NCBI RefSeq assembly: GCF_001890925.1
Contig: NZ_MLCB01000111.1
Location: 1 to 46,429 of the forward strand
DNA from: Planktotalea frisia
Lineage (GTDB): Bacteria > Pseudomonadota > Alphaproteobacteria > Rhodobacterales > Rhodobacteraceae
Length of the DNA: 46,429 nt
Reading direction: 5' to 3'
Shown here: one piece after another, positions 7,887 to 15,640 of the stretch
Numbering within the stretch: the stretch's first letter is position 1
Layout of the letters: every line of letters begins with the position of its first letter
Made by a program: the position numbers and the translations under genes
The notes under the pieces: generated by a model
Databases searched by the model: none
Seen by the model: only the letters and a program-made list of their open reading frames with translations
Told to the model about the DNA's origin: nothing

Positions 7887-9226
7887 TGGCCTTTCCGATC
7901 AACGATCAAAGCCCTGTTGAGCATAGTGCCGCGCTTCCGGCTGAGACCGATGCAGTCGTGATCGGCGGTGGCATTATCGGCGTTATGACCGCTTGGGAAT
8001 TGGCGAAGGCGGGGCTTAAGACCGTACTCTTGGAAAAGGGGCGCGTCGCGGGGGAGCAATCTTCAAGAAATTGGGGCTGGATCCGCGCGCAAGGGCGCGA
8101 CAAAGCGGAAATCCCGATCATGCTTGAAGCGCAAGCCATGTGGGGCGAACTCGACGCGCATGTGGGCGGTGTCGGTTTGGCGACGACTGGCACGTTGTTT
8201 ATGGCCGCCAAGGACGAGGATATGGCAGGCTATCAAGACTGGCTCGATCTTGCGGCCCCCTATCAACTCAGTTCCCGCCTTTTGAGCGCGCATGAGTTGG
8301 CAGACCACATTCCACAAGCCAACGCGCGTTGGGCAGGGGCGCTTTATACGCCGAATGATCTGCGCGCGGAACCTTGGATTGCTGTCCCTGCCTTGGCGCG
8401 CGCAGCTGTGGATGCGGGTGTCACCATCATCGAAAATTGTGCGGTGCGGATGCTCGACATTGAGGCTGGTAAAGTCACTGGCGTTATCACCGAAATGGGC
8501 CGCATCAAAGCGCGCCAAGTGGCGCTTGCGGGTGGCTCGTGGTCCTCGCTTTTGCTGCGCCGTCATGGCGTTTCGATCCCGCAACTCTCTGTGCGTGCGA
8601 CAGTGGCTGCGACGGACGTGCTGCCCGAAGTTGTCTCTGACAGCGGCGTCGATGATCGTATCGCGTGGCGTCGCCGCGCGGATGGGGGCTATTCGCTGGC
8701 CCCATCCGGTTTTCACGAGTTGTTCGTTGGTCCTGATGCCTTTCGCGCCGCGATGGGTTTTTTGCCGCAACTGATCCAAGATCCGCTCGGCACGCGCTAT
8801 TTACCCGCCGCACCAAAGGGCTTTCCTGATGCATGGAGCACCAAACGCCGCTGGAGTGCGACGGAGCAAAGCCCGTTTGAGCAAATGCGCATCCTTAACC
8901 CTGCACCGAACGCGCGCAAAGTCACCAAACTCGCGCGCGATTTCGAAGACACGTTTCCGACCGTCGGCACGGTGAAGATAAAAGAGGCGTGGGGCGGCAT
9001 GATCGACGTGATGCCTGATGTTGTGCCTGTGGTAGATACCTGCGCTGCACTGCCTGGCTTGACGATTTGCACAGGTATGTGTGGCCACGGCTTTGGCATC
9101 GGTCCCGCATTTGGACGTATCACAGCGAAACTTATGCAGGGCAAAGCGACAGGCCATGACCTCAGTCGTTTCCGCCTAAGCCGCTTTTCTGATGGTTCCA
9201 AACTAGAGTTGGGTCCAAACCTATAG
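7886..9226 (+). CDS. FAD-dependent oxidoreductase (DAO / gamma-glutamylputrescine oxidase-like)
   Basis: Flavoenzyme of 446 residues expected to oxidise the amine of an amino acid or small amine. The dinucleotide-binding fold lies near residues 22-50 with VIGGGIIG at 25-32 and a downstream acidic residue (LLEKGRVAGEQSS) binding the adenosine ribose. The EQSSRNWGWIRAQGRD stretch matches the family in which this loop covers the flavin. A C-terminal GMCGHGFGIGPAFGR segment is the second FAD contact. No signal peptide is seen. It is coupled to the argE-like gene by a one-base overlap, so the natural order of events is probably import, deacylation, then oxidation. The exact substrate (D-amino acid, opine, glutamylputrescine) cannot be decided. 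The 57-base gap after it contains a GCGCAG/CTGCGC hairpin (9239-9262). Confidence 0.85.
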   Translation: MAFPINDQSPVEHSAALPAETDAVVIGGGIIGVMTAWELAKAGLKTVLLEKGRVAGEQSSRNWGWIRAQGRDKAEIPIMLEAQAMWGELDAHVGGVGLATTGTLFMAAKDEDMAGYQDWLDLAAPYQLSSRLLSAHELADHIPQANARWAGALYTPNDLRAEPWIAVPALARAAVDAGVTIIENCAVRMLDIEAGKVTGVITEMGRIKARQVALAGGSWSSLLLRRHGVSIPQLSVRATVAATDVLPEVVSDSGVDDRIAWRRRADGGYSLAPSGFHELFVGPDAFRAAMGFLPQLIQDPLGTRYLPAAPKGFPDAWSTKRRWSATEQSPFEQMRILNPAPNARKVTKLARDFEDTFPTVGTVKIKEAWGGMIDVMPDVVPVVDTCAALPGLTICTGMCGHGFGIGPAFGRITAKLMQGKATGHDLSRFRLSRFSDGSKLELGPNL

Positions 9227-9283
9227 CCCTTGCCCATCGCGCAGAGATAGGACAGGCTGCGCCTAAAGCTGGGGAGAAAACAC

Positions 9284-10459
9284 ATGCCAATTCACAACCG
9301 TTTCGCTGATTTACATCCCGAAATTACAGAGTGGCGCCGTCATTTACACACGATCCCCGAACTGGGCTTTGATCTGCCAAAAACGGCCGCTTATGTAGAG
9401 GAGCGCCTGCGCGAGATTGGCGTAGATAAGCTTGAGACGGGTGTTGCGCAGACAGGCATGGTGGCTGTGATCAAAGGCAAGACCGACACATCTGGTCGCG
9501 TGATTGCCCTGCGCGCGGATATGGATGCTCTGCCGATTCACGAGACGGCGAATGTCGATTACAAATCGACCCATGACGGAAAAATGCATGCTTGTGGCCA
9601 TGACGGTCACACTGCCATGTTGCTTGGCGCTGCGAAATATCTGGCGGAGACGCGTAATTTTGATGGCACGGCTGTGCTGTTTTTCCAACCTGCGGAAGAG
9701 GGCGGGGGCGGCGGCAAAGTCATGGTCGATGACGGCGTAATGGATCGCTACAACGTCGACGAAGTCTACGGGCTGCACAATATGCCCGGTGGTCCTGCTG
9801 GCGCATTTGCTATTCGTTCCGGCGGCTTGCTCGCGGCGGCCGATGAGGTGGTGATCAAGATCACAGGCAAAGGCGGCCACGGCGCGGTTCCTCATGAGGC
9901 GATTGATCCCAACATTGCAGCGGCCCATATTCTGCTGGCCTTGCAAAGCATTACCAGCCGCAATGTAGACCCTCTGAAAAGCGCGGTTCTGTCGATTTGC
10001 ACCATGAGCAATGACAGCGCTGCCTTTAACGTGATCCCGCAGACAGTTCAGCTTGGCGGCACTGTGCGTACGCTCGACCCTGAAGTGCGTGATTTGGTCG
10101 AGAAACGTTTCAAAAAGATCGTCGCTGCGACTGCCGACGCTTATGATTGCGCGGTCGAGGTTCACTATGAGCGCGGCTACCCCGTCACAGTAAACGCAGA
10201 GGCCAACACCGCCTTCGCCGCCGATGTCGCGCGCAAAGTTGCGGGTGAAAACGCGGTGGATGACAACACAGCACCCATCATGGCGGGCGAGGATTTCTCA
10301 TATATGCTTGAAGCGCGCCCAGGTGCTTATATCTTCCTCGGTAACGGGGAAGGCGGCGCAATGGTTCACCACCCTGAATATGTCTTTAACGATGATGCGA
10401 TCCCTGCGGGCTGTTCTTGGCTTGCGGGAATGGTCGAAACCCGAATGCCTGCTGCTTAA
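9284..10459 (+). CDS. M20 amidohydrolase, hippurate hydrolase-like (copy 1)
   Basis: Cytoplasmic metal-dependent amidohydrolase of 391 residues, of the hippurate/IAA-amino-acid hydrolase (M20D) group that cleaves N-acyl amino acids. Key sites: RADMDALP (77-84), metal ligands C104 and H106 in HACGHDGH, and the catalytic QPAEEG (135-140). A dimerisation domain follows (GKGGHGAVPHEAIDP) and the end has MAGEDFSYML with the last metal ligand region and HHPEYVFNDDAIP. A ribosome site GGGGAGAA precedes the ATG. The next gene is a close paralogue, 13 bases away. Two such enzymes plus the ArgE-like protein give three M20 hydrolases in one locus, which suggests a range of acyl-amino-acid substrates. 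Confidence 0.92.
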   Translation: MPIHNRFADLHPEITEWRRHLHTIPELGFDLPKTAAYVEERLREIGVDKLETGVAQTGMVAVIKGKTDTSGRVIALRADMDALPIHETANVDYKSTHDGKMHACGHDGHTAMLLGAAKYLAETRNFDGTAVLFFQPAEEGGGGGKVMVDDGVMDRYNVDEVYGLHNMPGGPAGAFAIRSGGLLAAADEVVIKITGKGGHGAVPHEAIDPNIAAAHILLALQSITSRNVDPLKSAVLSICTMSNDSAAFNVIPQTVQLGGTVRTLDPEVRDLVEKRFKKIVAATADAYDCAVEVHYERGYPVTVNAEANTAFAADVARKVAGENAVDDNTAPIMAGEDFSYMLEARPGAYIFLGNGEGGAMVHHPEYVFNDDAIPAGCSWLAGMVETRMPAA

Positions 10460-10472
10460 AGGAGCCTAACTG

Positions 10473-11639
10473 ATGCCTATCAAAAACCGTCTCGCCGAAA
10501 TGCTGCCCGAAATTACAGAGTGGCGCCGTGATCTGCACGAGCACCCTGAGATCCTGTTTGAGACGCACCGCACGTCTGCGATCGTTGAAGAAAAGCTCGC
10601 CGCTTTCGGTTGCGATGAGGTCGTCGGCAAGATTGGCCGCACAGGCGTCGTTGGTGTGATCAAAGGCAAGTCCAACACCTCTGGCAAAGTCATTGGCTTG
10701 CGCGCTGACATGGATGCGCTGCCGATCCACGAAGAAACGGGACTAGAGTATGCCTCTAAAACGCCTGAAGCGATGCACGCGTGTGGTCACGATGGCCACA
10801 CTGCGATGTTGCTCGGCGCTGCGAAATATCTCGCGGAAACGCGCAATTTTGACGGCACAGTTGTTGTGATCTTCCAACCTGCTGAAGAGGGCGGCGGCGG
10901 TGGTCGCGAAATGTGCGAAGACGGCATGATGGATCGCTTTGGCATTCAGGAGGTCTACGGCATGCATAATTGGCCCGGTCTGCCGGTTGGTGAATTCGGC
11001 ATCCGCTCAGGTGCTTTCTTCGCTGCGGCTGATTTGTTCACGATCGAACTCGAAGGGCGGGGCGGTCACGCGGCAAAGCCAAGTGAGACGATTGATACTA
11101 CAGTGATGGCGAGCCAATTGGTGCTGTCTTTGCAAACCATTGCGTCGCGCAACCTTGATCCGGTCGAGCAATTGGTGGTCTCTGTCACGTCCTTCGAGAC
11201 GTCCTCTAAGGCGCATAATGTGATCCCTCAAAAGGTCTACATGAAGGGTACCGTGCGCACGCTTAGTCCTGCAGTTCGCGATATGGCGGAACAGCGGATG
11301 GGCGAGATTTGCGCAGGCGTCGCGGCCACCTACGGCGGCACGATAAATCTAGATTACCAGCGCAATTACCCTGTGATGGTGAATTCCGAAGAGCAAACGG
11401 CCTTCGCCGCTTCCGTCGCTGAATCCGTTACAGGAAAACCCACCCGAGAAGAGCCACAAGTGATGGGGGGCGAGGATTTCGCCTTCATGCTTGAGGAACG
11501 CCCGGGCGCTTATATTGTCGTCGGGAATGGCGATTCCGCGGATGTGCATCACCCAAAATACAATTTCAACGATGAAGCCAGCCCTTTCGGCGCAAGCTGG
11601 TGGGCAGAAATCGTTGAACAACGCATGCCAGCCGCTTAA
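10473..11639 (+). CDS. M20 amidohydrolase, hippurate hydrolase-like (copy 2)
   Basis: Paralogue of the preceding gene, 388 residues, with the same architecture and numbering: RADMDALP (77-84), C104 and H106 in HACGHDGH, and an identical run through GHTAMLLGAAKYLAETRNFDG. The catalytic QPAEEG and the late GGEDFAFML and HHPKYNFNDEA motifs are kept. The AAGGAG ribosome site sits directly after the stop of copy 1. At the DNA level a 24-base block encoding PEITEWRR is identical in both (9317-9340 and 10506-10529), consistent with tandem duplication or gene conversion. Substrate pockets differ (for example GLHNMPGGPAG versus GMHNWPGLPVG), so the two copies may divide substrates. A terminator-like inverted repeat straddles the stop codon. 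Confidence 0.92.
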   Translation: MPIKNRLAEMLPEITEWRRDLHEHPEILFETHRTSAIVEEKLAAFGCDEVVGKIGRTGVVGVIKGKSNTSGKVIGLRADMDALPIHEETGLEYASKTPEAMHACGHDGHTAMLLGAAKYLAETRNFDGTVVVIFQPAEEGGGGGREMCEDGMMDRFGIQEVYGMHNWPGLPVGEFGIRSGAFFAAADLFTIELEGRGGHAAKPSETIDTTVMASQLVLSLQTIASRNLDPVEQLVVSVTSFETSSKAHNVIPQKVYMKGTVRTLSPAVRDMAEQRMGEICAGVAATYGGTINLDYQRNYPVMVNSEEQTAFAASVAESVTGKPTREEPQVMGGEDFAFMLEERPGAYIVVGNGDSADVHHPKYNFNDEASPFGASWWAEIVEQRMPAA

Positions 11640-11654
11640 AGCGGCGGCTTTTCA
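11631..11654 (+). terminator. Possible weak terminator at end of copy 2 M20 gene
   Basis: AGCCGC (11631-11636), which includes the last codons, pairs with GCGGCT (11645-11650). An alternative register pairs 11632-11637 with 11641-11646. A short TTTTC run follows. The stem is short, so termination would be partial and the following gene could still be read through. Confidence 0.4.
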
Positions 11655-11656
11655 TA

Positions 11657-11690
11657 TTGCTGCGCCTGCGTTAGAGCGTGCGCAGCAATC
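11657..11690 (+). repeat. Perfect 10-bp inverted repeat in front of the glycosyltransferase-like gene
   Basis: ATTGCTGCGC (11657-11666) and GCGCAGCAAT (11681-11690) are exact reverse complements separated by 14 bases. No T-run follows. The repeat ends about ten bases before the likely ribosome site (AAGGAC) of the gene starting at 11707. It could be a 5'-UTR hairpin, an RNA-processing site or a protein-binding site. Confidence 0.6.
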
Positions 11691-11706
11691 AAGAAGGACG
11701 ACCACC

Positions 11707-12501
11707 ATGATCACCGCATGCTGTATCAAATGGGGCAAACCCTTTGGCCCGGAATACGCGAACCGCCTCTATTCCGGCGTGCGCCGCAATACGACAGGTG
11801 ATCTGCGTTTCGTCTGCGTGACCGAGCACCCTGAGGGGCTGCACCCAGATATCGAAGTTGTACCGCTCGAGTTCGAGACGTTCGATGATGAGATGACCAA
11901 AGCGCATACAGAAAACGGCTGGTCCAACGAGATGCGCAAGATCACTTTGTTCAAGCCCGGCTTGATCCCGAACCACTCAGGTCGCCTCATGGGGTTTGAT
12001 CTGGATGTGGTGATCACAGGCGATTTGATGCCGATCTGGAACCACGCGCCGGGCAAAGTCTCTATGCGCCACGATTGGATCGAAAAGCGCAAAGGCAAGG
12101 GCACTGGCCACGGCTCCGTCTTCCTGTTTGACCCTGATCAGCACGACTATCTCTATGGCGATATGGCCAAAGACCCGCGTGGCCGCGTCATTGAATCGCG
12201 TGGCAACGAGCAGCGATACACCTGGAGCCGCGCGCTGGCGAATGGGGATTTTGAGTATCTTCCCGAAGATATGATTGTCTCTTTCAAGCATGGCTGTTTG
12301 CCCATGTGGCCCTTGAACTATTTCAAAGAGCCTGTGTTGCCTGAGGGGGCCAGCGTTGTCTGTACGCATGGCCGTCCCAAAACGGCAGAGGCTGTGACTG
12401 GATATCCGGGTTTTCTGCACCGCCATTCCCGTCCTTGCTCTTGGATGAAAGATCATTGGATTGACCGTGCAAAGGCTGATTTGGGCGACGCGTTCGCCTA
12501 A
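11707..12501 (+). CDS. Glycosyltransferase-like protein of unknown specificity
   Basis: Soluble protein of 264 residues from the ATG at 11707 (MITACCIKWG). An upstream in-frame extension inside the previous gene is rejected because AAGGAC precedes this ATG. An alternating hydrophobic N-terminus followed by KPFGPEYANRLYSGVRRN and a GFDLDVVITGD segment with a DxD-like motif (D98, D100) suggests a GT-A type nucleotide-sugar fold. I recognise it only as the kind of protein often labelled glycosyltransferase in Rhodobacteraceae. No membrane segment or signal peptide is seen. A histidine-rich C-terminal part (VCTHGRPKTAEAV, GFLHRHSRPCSW) could hold active-site residues. Its connection to the upstream peptide-catabolism genes is unclear. 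It is followed immediately by two perfect palindromes. Confidence 0.65.
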   Translation: MITACCIKWGKPFGPEYANRLYSGVRRNTTGDLRFVCVTEHPEGLHPDIEVVPLEFETFDDEMTKAHTENGWSNEMRKITLFKPGLIPNHSGRLMGFDLDVVITGDLMPIWNHAPGKVSMRHDWIEKRKGKGTGHGSVFLFDPDQHDYLYGDMAKDPRGRVIESRGNEQRYTWSRALANGDFEYLPEDMIVSFKHGCLPMWPLNYFKEPVLPEGASVVCTHGRPKTAEAVTGYPGFLHRHSRPCSWMKDHWIDRAKADLGDAFA

Positions 12502-12546
12502 ACCTCCTTTGCAAAGGAGGTTGCTTAGTCTTTTTGCAAAAAGACT
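12501..12546 (+). repeat. Twin perfect palindromes (possible terminator pair or intergenic repeat)
   Basis: Bases 12501-12522 form a perfect 22-base palindrome, beginning in the stop codon, whose arms read ACCTCCTTT and AAAGGAGGT. Bases 12527-12546 form a second perfect 20-base palindrome with arms AGTCTTTTTG and CAAAAAGACT. Only four bases separate them. In RNA each gives a stem-loop of about 8 pairs. The layout (stem, then a stem with a U-run arm) suits a transcription end before the ivd promoter. It also looks like a modular intergenic repeat. The first arm is identical to the 3' end of bacterial 16S rRNA (ACCUCCUUU), so the hairpin pairs an anti-Shine-Dalgarno with a Shine-Dalgarno sequence. 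Confidence 0.6.
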
Positions 12547-12561
12547 GCCTGCGCGCTGCAC

Positions 12562-12605
12562 TTGACGGAATCGCATAGCTCCGACATTATCTGAACAAGC
12601 GTTCA
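12562..12605 (+). promoter_or_regulatory. Promoter and overlapping operator-like palindrome for the leucine-degradation operon
   Basis: TTGACG (12562-12567) and CATTAT (12585-12590) are separated by exactly 17 bases, a good sigma-70 type match. Directly behind the -10, over the expected start point, is TGAAC-AAGC-GTTCA (12592-12605), a perfect 5-base inverted repeat with a 4-base centre, of the form bound by TetR-type repressors. A ribosome site GGAG at 12614-12617 and the ivd ATG at 12626 follow. A repressor bound here would block initiation. The regulator is not encoded in the window. Confidence 0.6.
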
Positions 12606-12625
12606 ATAAAATCGGAGCCACCACA

Positions 12626-13789
12626 ATGTTCATGCACTCAATGAGTTTCGATCTGGGCGAGGACGTCAACGCCCTACGCGATATGGTACACCGTTGGGCG
12701 CAAGAACGCGTAAAGCCAATGGCTGCTCAGATTGACAGCACCAATGTCTTTCCACATGAACTCTGGGCTGAAATGGGCGAACTTGGACTGCATGGTATCA
12801 CTGTGGACGAAGACTTTGGTGGCTCGAAAATGGGCTACCTTGCCCATGTGATCGCTGTTGAGGAAATCGCACGCGCGTCTGCCTCTGTTTCCCTCAGCTA
12901 CGGGGCACATTCCAATCTTTGCGTCAATCAGATCAGCTTGAACGGCACACCTGAGCAAAAGGCGAAATATCTGCCCAAACTGGTTTCCGGCGAACACGTC
13001 GGCGCACTTGCGATGTCCGAACCGAACGCAGGCTCTGACGTGGTTTCGATGAAACTCCACGCCGAAAAGCGTAATGATCACTACCGCCTCAATGGTAACA
13101 AATACTGGATTACCAACGGTCCCGATGCCGATACGCTCGTGGTCTACGCCAAGACTGACCCCGATGCGGGCTCCAAAGGAATGACCGCCTTTCTCATCGA
13201 AAAGTCGATGACAGGCTTCACAACATCGAACCATTTCGACAAACTCGGCATGCGCGGCTCCAACACCGCTGAGTTGATCTTTGAGGACGTCCAAGTCCCC
13301 TTTGAGAACGTGCTGGGCGAAGAGGGCAAAGGCGTGCGCGTGCTGATGTCAGGGCTAGATTACGAGCGCGTTGTGCTGTCTGGCATCGGAACTGGCATCA
13401 TGGCCGCCTGCCTTGATGAAATCATGCCCTACATGGTCGAGCGCAAGCAATTTGGCCAAAGCATTGGCAATTTCCAACTGATGCAAGGCAAGATTGCGGA
13501 TATGTACACGAAAATGAACACCGCGCGCGCCTATGTCTACGAGGTCGCGCGCGCTTGTGACAAAGGGCAGGTGACCCGCCAAGACGCGGCTGCCTGCGTG
13601 CTCTATGCATCTGAGGAAGCGATGGTTGTTGCGCACCAAGCCGTGCAAGCGATGGGCGGGGCAGGGTTCCTCAATGACAGTCCTGTTGCGCGCATCTTCC
13701 GCGATGCCAAGCTGATGGAAATTGGCGCAGGCACTTCAGAAATCCGCCGCATGCTGGTAGGTCGCGAATTGATGGGAGCGATGTCTTAA
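12626..13789 (+). CDS. ivd: Isovaleryl-CoA dehydrogenase
   Basis: FAD enzyme of leucine breakdown that oxidises isovaleryl-CoA to 3-methylcrotonyl-CoA, passing electrons to electron-transfer flavoprotein; 387 residues. Acyl-CoA dehydrogenase hallmarks are [11 protein letters not shown] (129-139) and WITNG (161-165). The catalytic base identifies the subtype: the usual glutamate near the C-terminus is alanine here ([10 protein letters not shown]), while a glutamate is present at 247 in LDYERV, as in isovaleryl-CoA dehydrogenases. GGAG lies 8 bases before the ATG. It heads the liu operon and is followed by methylcrotonyl-CoA carboxylase, the next enzyme in the pathway. Its stop overlaps the next start by one base (TAATG). 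Confidence 0.95.
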   Translation: MFMHSMSFDLGEDVNALRDMVHRWAQERVKPMAAQIDSTNVFPHELWAEMGELGLHGITVDEDFGGSKMGYLAHVIAVEEIARASASVSLSYGAHSNLCVNQISLNGTPEQKAKYLPKLVSGEHVGALAMSEPNAGSDVVSMKLHAEKRNDHYRLNGNKYWITNGPDADTLVVYAKTDPDAGSKGMTAFLIEKSMTGFTTSNHFDKLGMRGSNTAELIFEDVQVPFENVLGEEGKGVRVLMSGLDYERVVLSGIGTGIMAACLDEIMPYMVERKQFGQSIGNFQLMQGKIADMYTKMNTARAYVYEVARACDKGQVTRQDAAACVLYASEEAMVVAHQAVQAMGGAGFLNDSPVARIFRDAKLMEIGAGTSEIRRMLVGRELMGAMS

Positions 13790-14097
13790 TGCCCCGTTGG
13801 CTGCTCTGGACGCCGATTGTGGCGCTCACAGTGGCCACTGCGTTCCTTGGCCTGCGCGCGGGCTGGCATGTTTCGGCTTTGACCGAAAGCGATGTGATCA
13901 ACCGCGCTGCTGCGGACTATCTCAGAGGAGACGTCAACCGCCGCGCAAGCGATTGCGAAGCAAGGCCGTCCGACGCAGGCGATATCTGGCTTATTGTGAC
14001 CTGTACTTCACAAGCCGGCGAAACCGAAGTGTATCAAGCCAGTCGATACGGTCGCGTCCAGCTCGGTTCAGCCTCATACGGCAAACCTGAAACATGA
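13789..14097 (+). CDS. Small membrane-anchored protein of unknown function in the leucine operon
   Basis: 102 residues. One hydrophobic segment at about 3-24 (RWLLWTPIVALTVATAFLGLR) is a signal anchor or uncleaved signal peptide, leaving a soluble C-terminal part of about 75 residues probably in the periplasm. That part has two cysteines (SDCEARP and VTCTS) about 20 residues apart that could form a disulfide. It is coupled to ivd by a one-base overlap, and ends one base before the acyl-CoA synthetase gene, so it is certainly co-transcribed. I do not recognise the family. A periplasmic partner for a cytoplasmic pathway is unexpected. Confidence 0.75.
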   Translation: MPRWLLWTPIVALTVATAFLGLRAGWHVSALTESDVINRAAADYLRGDVNRRASDCEARPSDAGDIWLIVTCTSQAGETEVYQASRYGRVQLGSASYGKPET

Positions 14098-14098
14098 T

Positions 14099-15640
14099 AT
14101 GCTAGACCCCCAACACAGCTATTTCGAAATGCGCGAAGCGTTCCGCTGGAACCTTCCTGAGCGCTTGAACATGGCGCAGCAATGTCTTGTGCATCCAGCT
14201 GAAAAGATCGCCCTCTATGAGCTCGAGTCTGGCCCGGTGACATATGCTGCGCTCGAAGCGAAGAGCGTCGCACTCGTGCGAGCGATGAGCGCACGTGGCA
14301 TAAAACGTGGCGATCGCGTCGGTGTGCTGCGCTCCCAAGATGCGTGGACCGCTGCAGCTCACCTCGCCATTTGGTCCATCGGTGCAATTTCTGTTCCACT
14401 CTTTACGCTGTTTCAAGGAGACGCGCTCGATACACGCACAGGCGATGCCGGTGTTTCGCTCATCATCACAGATGCCGCGAATGCCAATCGCAAAATGACC
14501 GCGCCTGCATTGGTCCCCGACACATCACATGTCGTGCACGGCGAAAAACTCCAGATCGCGGATACTGGCCCCGATGACCCTGCTTGCCTGATCTACACGT
14601 CTGGCACCACAGGCGCACCCAAGGGCGCGCTGCACGGCCATAAAATGCTCACCGGTCATCTGCCGGGCGTTGAAATGAGCCATGATTTCTTGGGCCAGCC
14701 TGATGATTGCCTCTGGACCCCCGCTGATTGGGCATGGATCGGTGGTCTCTTCGATGTTCTCATGCCGGGTCTCGCGCTTGGTATTCCTGTCGTTGCTGCG
14801 CGCTTGGCCAAATTCACGCCTGACGCGTGCTGCGATGTGCTGCGCCGTGCGCCCGTGCGCAATGTGTTTTTCCCACCAACAGCGTTGCGTATGCTCAAGG
14901 CGGCGGATGTTGAAATCAAATCTCTCCGCTCCGTCGCCTCGGGCGGGGAGCCTTTAGGTGCAGAAATGCTCGACTGGGGCCGGCGCGCTTTCGGGCTGAC
15001 GATCAATGAATTTTACGGCCAAACAGAATGCAACATGATCGCAAGCTCGAGTAGCGCTCTTTTCGCGCCGCGCCCCAATTGCATCGGCAAACCTGCCGCG
15101 GGTTTCGAGATTGCGGTTTTGGATGAGCACGGCCAACCCACAAAAAACGAGGGGGATATCGCGGTGCACAAAGGGGCAGCGTCGATGATGCTAGAGTATT
15201 GGCAACGGCCGGAGGCAACGAACGAAAAATTCAAAGGTGATTGGATGCTCACTGGCGATCGCGGCATTTGGGACACTGACTATCTACGTTTTGTCGGTCG
15301 TGAAGATGATGTGATCACCTCTTCAGGTTACCGCATTGGCCCCGCTGAAATAGAGGATTGCTTGCTCGCTCACAGTGCCGTTGCAACGGTTGGTGTTATT
15401 GGCAAGCCGGATGCACTTAGAACGGAAATTGTGAAGGCGTATGTTGTACTTAAGCACGGAACCTCGCCTAGCAATGAATTGGCAATAGAGCTTCAAGCAT
15501 TCGTGAAAGAACGCCTCGCAAGCTACTCTTATCCAAGGGAAATAGAATTTCTCGAGGAATTACCCATGACGGTCACAGGCAAAGTCATTCGCAAAGAATT
15601 AAAGGCGCGCGCACGCGCTGAATTGGAAGGTCATTCATGA
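14099..15640 (+). CDS. AMP-forming acyl-CoA synthetase
   Basis: ANL-superfamily ligase of 513 residues that activates a carboxylic acid with ATP and CoA. Motifs in order: P-loop [11 protein letters not shown] from residue 166, the EFYGQTE motif, TGDRG, the hinge and core motif [20 protein letters not shown], and the adenylation lysine K495 in TGK near the C-terminus. Length is shorter than acetyl-CoA synthetase (about 650) and fits short- or medium-chain acyl-CoA synthetases. In this operon it probably activates isovalerate, 3-methylcrotonate or acetoacetate; which one cannot be decided. It starts at the ATG at 14099, one base after the previous stop, and its TGA overlaps the mccB ATG (ATGA). 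Confidence 0.92.
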   Translation: MLDPQHSYFEMREAFRWNLPERLNMAQQCLVHPAEKIALYELESGPVTYAALEAKSVALVRAMSARGIKRGDRVGVLRSQDAWTAAAHLAIWSIGAISVPLFTLFQGDALDTRTGDAGVSLIITDAANANRKMTAPALVPDTSHVVHGEKLQIADTGPDDPACLIYTSGTTGAPKGALHGHKMLTGHLPGVEMSHDFLGQPDDCLWTPADWAWIGGLFDVLMPGLALGIPVVAARLAKFTPDACCDVLRRAPVRNVFFPPTALRMLKAADVEIKSLRSVASGGEPLGAEMLDWGRRAFGLTINEFYGQTECNMIASSSSALFAPRPNCIGKPAAGFEIAVLDEHGQPTKNEGDIAVHKGAASMMLEYWQRPEATNEKFKGDWMLTGDRGIWDTDYLRFVGREDDVITSSGYRIGPAEIEDCLLAHSAVATVGVIGKPDALRTEIVKAYVVLKHGTSPSNELAIELQAFVKERLASYSYPREIEFLEELPMTVTGKVIRKELKARARAELEGHS

